Source of the DNA: Clostridia bacterium
GTDB taxonomy: Bacteria; Bacillota; Clostridia; Christensenellales; CAG-1252
Direction of reading: 5' to 3'
Assembly (NCBI GenBank): GCA_017615495.1
Contig: JAGAAA010000101.1
Span: 1-8,807 of the forward strand
Length of the DNA stretch: 8,807 nucleotides
Made by a program: the position numbers and the translations under genes. Below are positions 1 through 5,074 of this stretch, one piece after another; positions within the stretch are counted from its first letter, which is position 1; every line of letters starts with the position of its first letter. Under the pieces are notes generated by a model that saw only the letters and a program-made list of their open reading frames with translations, did not search any database and was not told where the DNA came from.

Positions 1-67
1 CGCACAGGCGGGGATTCCCGCTGGGAATTTTCTCCCGTTTGGGAATCGAACTAAAGTTCACGGCTTC
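1..67. repeat. 67-bp direct repeat, copy A
   Basis: This block is repeated almost exactly at 289-355, with two substitutions at repeat positions 22 and 42, and the right boundary is sharp because the flanks diverge directly after CGGCTTC. The left boundary is unknown because the copy begins at the window edge. The block contains small inverted repeats (GGCGGG/CCCGCC type). On the minus strand it holds GTTCGATTCCC, which looks like a tRNA T-arm, but I see no full tRNA cloverleaf. Repeat identity is seen directly; any origin (mobile repeat or tRNA-derived remnant) is inference. Confidence 0.85.
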
Positions 68-288
68 GCCCCTCCAGGTCGCAATTGCAAATTGCTCCCC
101 GCTTTGGCTAAAAACGCCGCACTGTGGCGTTTTCTTAACGCGTCGCGCCCGCCGGGAGTACCAGAAAGCGCACGCTTGTCGTGCGCTTTTTGCGTACGAC
201 CAAGGGAATCGAATAGGGAGCCAATTGCTTTGCAATTGCTTCGCGCAGCGAAGTGAAAAGGCTATGATGCCTTTTCAGCGGGTAGGCC
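68..288. other. Hairpin-rich spacer between repeat copies
   Basis: No gene is supported here. The stretch carries a series of perfect or near-perfect inverted repeats: 111-118/126-133 (AAAACGCC/GGCGTTTT), 165-174/180-189 (AAAGCGCACG/CGTGCGCTTT, followed by a T-run to 191 and so terminator-like on the plus strand), 222-228/232-238 (CAATTGC/GCAATTG) and 254-262/269-277 (TGAAAAGGC/GCCTTTTCA). A third T-arm-like GGGAATCGAA sits at 204-213. The hairpins may be intrinsic terminators or parts of a composite repeat unit of 288 bp. A 112-codon plus-strand frame crosses the region but has no protein-like features and is explained by the repeats. Confidence 0.6.
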
Positions 289-355
289 CGCACAGGCGGG
301 GATTCCCGCCGGGAATTTTCTCCCGTTTGGAAATCGAACTAAAGTTCACGGCTTC
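289..355. repeat. 67-bp direct repeat, copy B
   Basis: This is the second copy of the block at 1-67, with 65 of 67 positions identical. It begins CGCACAGGCG and ends CGGCTTC. It contains the hairpin 295-300/305-310 (GGCGGG/CCCGCC) followed by 310-314/321-325 (CGGGA/TCCCG). The spacing between copy starts is 288 bp. Copy B is preceded by another small hairpin, 279-282/287-290. The full block can be seen here because both flanks are inside the window. Confidence 0.85.
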
Positions 356-464
356 TGTGGATTTTTGCCGGAAATAAATAAATCCGACGGGGCCCCACGT
401 CGGAAGCAGTGACCGACCTCAAAAAGTCGATCGCCGCCCTGCCCCTTTTCTTATGAATGACGAA
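356..464. other. Non-coding spacer with one hairpin
   Basis: I see no gene in this stretch. It holds one clear inverted repeat, 383-389/398-404 (TCCGACG/CGTCGGA), without a following T-run. The remainder shows no recognisable site. Confidence 0.5.
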
Positions 465-499
465 CAAAAAAGCGCACGGTCGCACCGTGCGCTCTTTTT
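465..499 (-). terminator. Intrinsic terminator downstream of upp
   Basis: A 10-bp perfect stem, 471-480/484-493 (AGCGCACGGT/ACCGTGCGCT), has a 3-nt loop. On the minus strand it is followed by six T residues (plus-strand A-run 465-470), and it starts 10 nt after the upp stop codon. The plus strand also has a T-run after the stem (495-499), so the site could act in both directions. Confidence 0.9.
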
Positions 500-502
500 G
501 TG

Positions 503-1141
503 TTATTTTGTTCCGAACAAGCGGTCTCCGGCGTCCCCAAGGCCGGGCAGAATGTACCCATGCTCGTTGAGTTGGCGGTCAACCGTCGCAACGTAGATCT
601 GCACGTCGGGGTGCGCCTTGGCAAGAGTTTCCACGCCGATGGGCGCCGCAATGATGGACATTTGCTTGATGTTATTGCAGCCGCGCGCCTTAAGCAGATT
701 GATGGCAGCAACAGCGCTGCCACCCGTGGCAAGCATCGGATCGAGCACGATGACCGTCTTCTTCTCGATGCCGTCGGGAAGCTTGCAATAGTACTCGCAA
801 GGCTCGAGGGTCTCCTCGTTCCTATAAAGACCGATGTGGCCCACCTTGGCGGTAGGCAGGAGGGTGTGGATGCCGTTTACCATGCCGAGCCCGGCGCGAA
901 GCACGGGTACGACAACGACGCTCTTCTCCTGCACAACCGTTTGACGGCAAACCTCCAACGGAGTTTTGACTTCAACTTCTGTGGTCGGGATGTCTTTAAG
1001 ACTCTCGAAAGCCATCAAGGTGGTGATCTCCTCAACAAGCTCGCGGAACTCCTTCATTCCGGTAGCTTCGTTGCGAAGGATAGCGATCTTGTGGTTGATC
1101 AAGGGATGATTGAAAACCGTAACGTTTTTGGGATAAGCCAT
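503..1141 (-). CDS. upp: Uracil phosphoribosyltransferase (UPRTase)
   Basis: The enzyme converts uracil plus PRPP to UMP and pyrophosphate, the cytosolic step of uracil salvage. The 212-residue protein matches the usual length of about 209. The PRPP-binding loop VLDPMLATGGSA lies at residues 132-143, a PVLRAGLGM segment at 79-87, and the family-typical C-terminus GYILPGLGDAGD at 195-206. The ATG start is supported by AAGGAGA at 1146-1152, 4 nt upstream. The gene follows uraA by 66 bp on the same strand, with no obvious promoter between them, and ends at a strong terminator; the two form a transport-plus-salvage operon. It may therefore share the leader control proposed upstream of uraA. No truncation or missing key motif is visible. 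Confidence 0.97.
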   Translation of the reverse strand: MAYPKNVTVFNHPLINHKIAILRNEATGMKEFRELVEEITTLMAFESLKDIPTTEVEVKTPLEVCRQTVVQEKSVVVVPVLRAGLGMVNGIHTLLPTAKVGHIGLYRNEETLEPCEYYCKLPDGIEKKTVIVLDPMLATGGSAVAAINLLKARGCNNIKQMSIIAAPIGVETLAKAHPDVQIYVATVDRQLNEHGYILPGLGDAGDRLFGTK

Positions 1142-1163
1142 AGTTTCTCCTTAGAGCAGGAAA

Positions 1164-1182
1164 GGGAGACCAATGGCCTCCC
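1164..1182 (-). other. Stem-loop in the uraA-upp intergenic gap
   Basis: Read on the minus strand, GGGAGGCC pairs with GGTCTCCC (eight pairs including one G-U) around a 3-nt loop. It lies between the uraA stop and the upp ribosome binding site. There is no proper U-tract after it, so it is unlikely to be a full terminator. It could be an RNA-processing or stability hairpin that sets the uraA:upp ratio. The fold is seen; the role is inferred. Confidence 0.4.
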
Positions 1183-1207
1183 ATCTTGCTTTTTGTTTAA
1201 TGTGTGA

Positions 1208-2770
1208 TTATTCCTCTTTTGCGTCGGTAGCCGCAGCTTCCTGAGCGCCGTCCGTGCCCTTGAGCTCAAAATCAGCTTCGGGAGCAACAGCGCCTGCGAC
1301 CAAGCTTTCGGGAGCACCCTCGTCCCCTGCTTCGGGAGCGACTTCGGCGTTCTTCTTCTCAAGAGCGTTCATGATCGCATGGGTGCAGATACCGAGGATC
1401 AAAGCGGTAGCGATCGAAGTGATGGTGATCGCCTTAGCAACAGAGCCGTCGCCGTTCAAAGCATACGGGATCTTGATGGCAAGGCCGCCGATACCGGAAA
1501 TAAGGATCGCGGAAACGGTGAAGAGGTTCTTGTTCTCACCGAGGTCGATGTTCTTGAACATCTTAAGACCGCTGACAGCGATGAAGCCGTAGAGGGTCAA
1601 GCACACGCCGCCCATCACGCAGCTCGGGATGGTCTGCAACAGAGCCATGATCGGGCTGATGAAGGAGAGCACGATGCACATCAAAGCCGCCACGAAGATG
1701 GTGCGCACGGAAGCGTTCTTGGTGATAGCCACGCAACCGACGGACTCACCGTAAGTGGTGTTGGGGCAGATACCGAAGATGGTGCCCGCGATGGAGCCCA
1801 CGCCGTCGCCGAGGAGGGTCTTTTCAAGGCCCGGCTCGCCTTCAACGAGGTCACGGCCAATGATGGAACCGAGGTTCTTGTGGTCCGCGATGTGCTCAGC
1901 GAAAACGACCAATGCAACGGGGATGAACGCGATGGCAACTTCCGCAACGCCTGCGCCGTTGAGGAGCGTAGCGCCCTCAATGCCCGCCTTGCCGTTGACC
2001 ATTTCCTTAATGGCCTCAATGAGACCGAAGTGCGGATAGTTGAGGAAAGCGGTGATGCCGGTGAACTTGCCGTCAACGACGAAGTTGTTAACAAGCGGAG
2101 TCCAGTTGATGATCTTGAGGTAATCCACCTTGCAAGCATAGCCGAAGATGGAGAAGATAGCGGCAAGAGCGTAGCCCGCGCCGATACCGATGATGAAGGG
2201 GATAAGCTTCATCGACTTAAACTTCTTTTGAGAGGAGCAAATGACGATGGTGACGAACGCGACGAGACCGCAGAGCAAACCGATAAGGTTGTAGGCGCCG
2301 TGGATAGCCGCGCCGCTGGCCTTGACGATGTCACCCATTGCGGAGCCCGCGAGGGAAAGACCGATCAAAGCGACCGTCGGCCCGATGATGACGGGAGGCA
2401 TCAACTTGGAGACCCACTTGGTGCCGACGAAGTGGATCACGATAGCGATCACGACGTAGACGAGACCTGCGAAGATGGAGCCTACCAAAACGCCGCAGTA
2501 ACCGAAGGTGGTTGCGACGAAGAGGGAGTTCAGGAACGCGAAGGAGCTTCCGAGGAAGACCGGGCTCTTGAACTTCGTGAAGAGCAAGTACACGATGGTA
2601 CCAACGCCTGCGCCGAGGATCGCCGCCGGGATCTGCGTGGGCAAGCCGATGATGGTCGGGACCGCGATGGTCGCCGCCATAATGGCAAGCACCTGCTGAA
2701 GGGCGAAGACGATAAGCTTACTCAGCTTCGGCTTGTCTTCAACGTCATAAATAAGGCCGTTTTTATTCAT
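1208..2770 (-). CDS. uraA: Uracil permease, NCS2 (nucleobase:cation symporter-2) family
   Basis: This is an integral membrane transporter that brings uracil into the cell, probably with protons; xanthine or another nucleobase cannot be excluded. At 520 residues it is longer than E. coli UraA (429). NCS2 hallmarks are present: QQVLAIMAATIAVPTI at 25-40, GSSFAF at 74-79, PPVIIGPTVALIG at 125-137, FAEHIADHKNLG at 290-301 and NTTYGESVG at 337-345. Glu292 and Glu342 correspond to the substrate-binding glutamates of UraA. Extra length lies in a loop near 245-275 and in an unusual acidic, Ala/Pro-rich tail at about 472-520. I chose the ATG at 2770 because GGAGGT at 2777-2782 sits 6 nt upstream; an in-frame start at 2803 would add 11 residues with no ribosome site. 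It is the first main gene of the operon with upp. Confidence 0.95.
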   Translation of the reverse strand: MNKNGLIYDVEDKPKLSKLIVFALQQVLAIMAATIAVPTIIGLPTQIPAAILGAGVGTIVYLLFTKFKSPVFLGSSFAFLNSLFVATTFGYCGVLVGSIFAGLVYVVIAIVIHFVGTKWVSKLMPPVIIGPTVALIGLSLAGSAMGDIVKASGAAIHGAYNLIGLLCGLVAFVTIVICSSQKKFKSMKLIPFIIGIGAGYALAAIFSIFGYACKVDYLKIINWTPLVNNFVVDGKFTGITAFLNYPHFGLIEAIKEMVNGKAGIEGATLLNGAGVAEVAIAFIPVALVVFAEHIADHKNLGSIIGRDLVEGEPGLEKTLLGDGVGSIAGTIFGICPNTTYGESVGCVAITKNASVRTIFVAALMCIVLSFISPIMALLQTIPSCVMGGVCLTLYGFIAVSGLKMFKNIDLGENKNLFTVSAILISGIGGLAIKIPYALNGDGSVAKAITITSIATALILGICTHAIMNALEKKNAEVAPEAGDEGAPESLVAGAVAPEADFELKGTDGAQEAAATDAKEE

Positions 2771-2895
2771 ATGAATACCTCCATAAAAGAATACATATAA
2801 CAAAAAACCCCATCGGCGCGGAGCTCGACAAGGTCATAAGCAAAACTATTAACCAAATCTTGTCGATATCCCGTATCGCCCTTAAAGATTTTCAT
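2767..2895 (-). CDS. Candidate 42-residue leader peptide upstream of uraA
   Basis: A complete ORF begins at ATG 2895 and ends at TGA 2767-2769, which overlaps the uraA ATG in an ATGA junction. The peptide starts MKIFKGDTGYRQDLV and ends FMEVFI; I recognise no family. The ATG lies only 7 nt beyond the predicted -10 box, so if that promoter is right the message would begin at or one base before the ATG and the ORF would be translated leaderless; no Shine-Dalgarno is visible. The candidate terminator at 2802-2834 is inside the ORF, as in translation-coupled attenuators such as E. coli pyrBI. A chance ORF of this length is not rare, so the main support is its position: the start at the transcript end and the stop overlapping uraA. 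Confidence 0.4.
   Translation of the reverse strand: MKIFKGDTGYRQDLVNSFAYDLVELRADGVFCYMYSFMEVFI
2777..2782 (-). promoter_or_regulatory. Ribosome binding site that fixes the uraA start
   Basis: GGAGGT on the minus strand lies 6 nt before the ATG at 2770. It lies inside the proposed leader ORF, whose stop codon overlaps the uraA start, so ribosomes finishing the leader would reach it directly. Confidence 0.85.
2802..2866 (-). promoter_or_regulatory. Candidate transcription attenuator of the uraA-upp operon
   Basis: In the RNA, UCGACAAG (2859-2866) and CUUGUCGA (2825-2832) can form a perfect 8-bp hairpin. The second arm is also the left arm of an alternative hairpin, ACCUUGUCG (2826-2834) with CGAUGGGGU (2807-2815): nine pairs, three of them G-U, a 10-nt loop, then a run of six U (2807-2802). 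The two folds exclude each other, the arrangement expected for antiterminator and terminator. I do not see a PyrR-binding loop or a purine-riboswitch core, so any sensor would be the leader ORF, UTP-dependent pausing or an unknown ligand. The pairing is seen directly; the regulation is inferred. Confidence 0.5.
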
Positions 2896-2902
2896 TGGAA
2901 TT

Positions 2903-2932
2903 ATGATATCACTTTGTGCCAAAAACCGTCAA
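2903..2932 (-). promoter_or_regulatory. Sigma-70-type promoter of uraA-upp
   Basis: The minus strand carries TTGACG (2927-2932), an 18-bp spacer and TATCAT (2903-2908) preceded by an extended -10 TG at 2910-2911. Just upstream, 2933-2962 is almost pure A/T, like an UP element. The predicted transcription start is about 2896. Confidence 0.7.
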
Positions 2933-2964
2933 GTAATTTTATTAAAATTCTATTAAAAAAATTG

Positions 2965-3178
2965 ACAGCGCGTAGCAGTTGATTCGGAGCCCCAAAGCAC
3001 CCCCGTCAACGGCGAAGAAGGGTTGCTTGACGCGAGGCTCGACAAAAGGCGGCGAATGAGCGTACTTGTCGTACGTGATTTCGCCGCCTTGCAGTTATCA
3101 GCTGCCGTTGGGGTCCCCGAAAAATCAAAAGATTTTTTGGGGTGTTGGCAGCAAAGCAGATGCGCCCTTATTCGCTGT
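2965..3178. repeat. 214-bp structured intergenic element (possible repeat or ncRNA)
   Basis: This region between the radical SAM gene and the uraA promoter contains no credible gene but is dense in inverted repeats. The ends are ACAGCG (2965-2970) and CGCTGT (3173-3178). Inside are CAACGGC/GCCGTTG (3007-3013/3104-3110), AAGGCGGCGAA/TTCGCCGCCTT (3046-3056/3080-3090) enclosing CGTAC/GTACG (3061-3065/3071-3075), and CCCC plus AAAAATC pairing with GATTTTT plus GGGG (3115-3126/3131-3142). On the minus strand the closing arm is followed, after two A, by seven T, so a transcript could end there. It starts 3 nt beyond the radical SAM stop codon. It could be a MITE-like dispersed repeat, a structured RNA or a complex terminator; the sequence alone does not decide. 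Confidence 0.55.
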
Positions 3179-3181
3179 TGA

Positions 3182-3787
3182 CTACTCAAACGGGCGGATG
3201 CGATAAACAGCGCCAATGCTTTTTACAATCGCCGCGCACTGCTCTTCCTCTTCTTTGGTGAGGGTGGTAGCCACGGTGGAAAGCACCACCTTTTTGACGT
3301 ACTTGACGCACTCTTTGGCAAAGTCCAAAAGCGCGGCGTAAGAGCCCTTTCCGAACTTGGGACGGACTTCTTCCATATAGCGCTCTTCGGACGGGGTGTT
3401 CAGACTGATGGAAACCACGTCGATAAGCCCTTTAAGTTCCGGCGCGATGTTGCGACCGTTGACCAAGCAACCCAAACCGTTGGTGTTGATGCGGGTGGGC
3501 AAGCCGTATTTTTCCTTGACGAAAGCGGCGATCTCCTTTACGGCGTCCAAGCGCTCGGTAGGCTCGCCAAAACCACAGAAGACAACTTCCTCGTATTTGG
3601 ACATATCGCGCTCCAGGAACTCCGCCTTGACTTCCTCCACCGTGGGCTCCTTTTCAAGCCACAGGCGGTCGGAGCGACCTACCGTGTCCGTGGTGTTGCG
3701 CAAGCAAAAAACGCACGCGCAGGGGCAGCGGTTGGTGAGGTTGACGTAAATGCCGTTATGAACTTCGTACAAGATGCTGTTATTCAT
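3182..3787 (-). CDS. TatD family nuclease-associated radical SAM protein
   Basis: This is a small radical SAM enzyme predicted to bind one [4Fe-4S] cluster and S-adenosylmethionine; the reaction of this family is not established as far as I know. The cluster motif CX3CX2C is at Cys21, Cys25 and Cys28 (CPCACVFC). GFGEPT at 72-77 is the SAM-binding GGE-like motif, INTNG at 100-104 and SISLN at 126-130 fit further barrel strands. At 201 residues it fits the short family that often neighbours tatD, and no C-terminal extra cluster domain is present. The ATG is supported by AGAGGA at 3797-3802, 9 nt upstream. It has its own promoter and is not overlapped by the upstream permease gene. No tatD gene is in the window. 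A general pyruvate formate-lyase-activase-like protein is the alternative. Confidence 0.85.
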   Translation of the reverse strand: MNNSILYEVHNGIYVNLTNRCPCACVFCLRNTTDTVGRSDRLWLEKEPTVEEVKAEFLERDMSKYEEVVFCGFGEPTERLDAVKEIAAFVKEKYGLPTRINTNGLGCLVNGRNIAPELKGLIDVVSISLNTPSEERYMEEVRPKFGKGSYAALLDFAKECVKYVKKVVLSTVATTLTKEEEEQCAAIVKSIGAVYRIRPFE

Positions 3788-3801
3788 ATGGATAGATCCT
3801 C

Positions 3802-3823
3802 TATACTTTTGATTTAAAGTATA
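3802..3823. promoter_or_regulatory. Inverted repeat over the radical SAM promoter, operator candidate
   Basis: TATACTTT (3802-3809) and AAAGTATA (3816-3823) form perfect 8-bp arms with a 6-bp spacer. One arm coincides with the -10 box (3818-3823) and the repeat spans the likely transcription start. A repressor bound here would block initiation. No regulator gene is visible nearby, so the binding protein is unknown; the AT-rich palindrome could also be a small 5' hairpin in the RNA. Confidence 0.45.
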
Positions 3824-3846
3824 AAGCCACGCACGCGCGTTGTCAA
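3818..3846 (-). promoter_or_regulatory. Near-consensus sigma-70 promoter of the radical SAM gene
   Basis: The minus strand has TTGACA (3841-3846), an exact -35 match, then a 17-bp spacer and TATACT (3818-3823). The predicted start near 3811 gives a leader of about 24 nt that includes the AGAGGA ribosome site. The -35 box begins 14 bp after the stop codon of the upstream permease gene. Confidence 0.85.
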
Positions 3847-3859
3847 CGAAACGAAGCTA

Positions 3860-5074
3860 TCACAAATTTCTCTTTTTTACCGCAAGCGTACCAAACAAAA
3901 CGCCCGCCGAAACGCAAAGGGCAAGCGCGGCGAAAAGCACCCCGCCCACGGCAAACACGCCGCCCACCGAAACGCTGAACAAAACGACGCTGAAATAGCC
4001 GTTTAAAACGTTGAACACGGCGCTCTGCAACAAGGCGGAAACGAGGATGGAAAATAACACGGCAAGCAACAGCAAAGCAAGGTAGCAAACGGCTTGGGAT
4101 AAAACGAGCTTCCACCGGCGCGCGCCAAACGCCGCCGCAACCGTATGGAATTCGCTTTGCTTGGAGGTATAAAACACCACGGCAAACACCGTCACGCCAA
4201 GGAAGGCGAAGCAAAGCAACACGAGCAAGAAGAGGAAGATGCGGTCAAAGAAAGCGATATATTCCGAAAACTCCTGTTGCGCCTCGGCGGAGTGACGCTT
4301 TTCGGTAACGACGTCTTCCCCGTACTTTTTCGCAAGCGAGCGAGATACCGAACCAAGCATTCCCTTTTCCGCGTAAACTCTATACCCAAGAGCAGGTTTT
4401 TCCGCCGGCGCGCGAGCGATCATCAGCCAACCATAGTTTTCAATATTCTCGTACTCTGTAACTCCAAAAAGAACGTCGTCAAACAATGCGTCGCACACGC
4501 CTACCACCGTCCATTCCCCGTCGTCCGTATCTTCGTTTGTCCAGTAACTACGGTAACTTGTCACCAAGGTCGCACCGATCACTTTAGGGTAATCGTCTTT
4601 GTAAATTCCCCAAGATTTTAAGTATCTTTCGCCAAGGACGATCTCACCGTCCGAAACGACGTTCCTGCCGCAAACGATGGGAGAACGCCCATACTTGTTT
4701 TCAAAAATTTCGACCGCGCGCGACGGCACTCCGTTTTCATAGCAAAAGACGTTAACCCCATACGTACACGTTTCGCCCAGCAATTGAGAACGAAGTCGCC
4801 CAATACCGGATTCCATCATATAATCTTTTTCAACGTGTTCGACGTACTTTTCGGATGCGAGCGCTTCCTTTGTCACGCCGTCCGCATAAGCGCTTACGAC
4901 GACGTGATCCATCTCGTTTTCCACAGCCAAAGCATCCAGCGTCCTTTGCATGGAAACCGTCACCGTCCCAAACATAACGAGGATCACGGCGAAAAAGAAG
5001 CACGCCAAAAAATACGCCAAACTGCGCAACGGATATCTTTTTAACTGTTTTTCAGCAAAATACAACGCCGTCAC
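3860..5074 (-). CDS. ABC transporter permease, FtsX/MacB-type (second permease)
   Basis: This 404-residue protein has the four-helix layout of FtsX/MacB-type permeases: TM1 at about 19-42, a large extracytoplasmic domain at 43-275, then TM2 278-303, TM3 328-352 and TM4 362-396. The segment 307-327 (EFHTVAAAFGARRWKLVLSQ) is the typical cytosolic coupling stretch with the family's A-x-G-A-x-R-like turn that contacts the ATPase. The start is GTG at 5074, supported by GGAGGG at 5081-5086, 6 nt upstream. It overlaps the previous permease gene by 23 nt, which implies translational coupling. It is the last gene of the four-gene operon. Proteins of this class move substrates by mechanotransmission rather than through a membrane pore; the substrate is not evident. 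Confidence 0.85.
   Translation of the reverse strand: MTALYFAEKQLKRYPLRSLAYFLACFFFAVILVMFGTVTVSMQRTLDALAVENEMDHVVVSAYADGVTKEALASEKYVEHVEKDYMMESGIGRLRSQLLGETCTYGVNVFCYENGVPSRAVEIFENKYGRSPIVCGRNVVSDGEIVLGERYLKSWGIYKDDYPKVIGATLVTSYRSYWTNEDTDDGEWTVVGVCDALFDDVLFGVTEYENIENYGWLMIARAPAEKPALGYRVYAEKGMLGSVSRSLAKKYGEDVVTEKRHSAEAQQEFSEYIAFFDRIFLFLLVLLCFAFLGVTVFAVVFYTSKQSEFHTVAAAFGARRWKLVLSQAVCYLALLLLAVLFSILVSALLQSAVFNVLNGYFSVVLFSVSVGGVFAVGGVLFAALALCVSAGVLFGTLAVKKRNL

Noticed and set aside
289..355. tRNA gene on the minus strand (GTTCGATTYCC motif)
   Set aside because: No acceptor, D or anticodon arm can be placed around the T-arm-like motif.
1..355. CRISPR array
   Set aside because: Only two 67-bp copies, with a 221-bp gap filled by hairpins; repeat and spacer lengths do not fit and no cas gene is present.
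39..377. 112-codon plus-strand ORF across the left repeats
   Set aside because: Its sequence is a translation of hairpins and of the 67-bp repeat (the same peptide appears twice), it has no ribosome binding site and no protein-like composition.
500..1207. 235-codon plus-strand ORF opposite upp
   Set aside because: It is the antisense shadow of a clearly identified UPRTase gene and resembles no protein family.
1379..2800. 473-codon plus-strand ORF opposite uraA
   Set aside because: Strikingly long and rich in Asp, Glu, Gly and Arg, but that composition is what antisense translation of this codon usage gives; the minus-strand frame is an unmistakable NCS2 permease.
2771..2803. N-terminal extension of UraA from an upstream ATG at 2803
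   Set aside because: The extra 11 residues have no ribosome site in front of them and would place GGAGGT inside the gene; the ATG at 2770 has ideal spacing.
2802..2910. Purine riboswitch or PyrR-type leader upstream of uraA
   Set aside because: The conserved three-way-junction bases of the purine aptamer and the PyrR-binding loop sequence are not visible; only the simple alternative hairpins are supported.
2965..3178. 6S RNA, tmRNA or SRP RNA
   Set aside because: The size is near that of 6S RNA, but the long rod with a central bubble is not what the pairings give, and no tmRNA or SRP signature bases are seen.
2953..3216. 87-codon minus-strand ORF over the structured element
   Set aside because: It runs through nested inverted repeats, overlaps the 3' end of the radical SAM gene in another frame and has no protein-like features.
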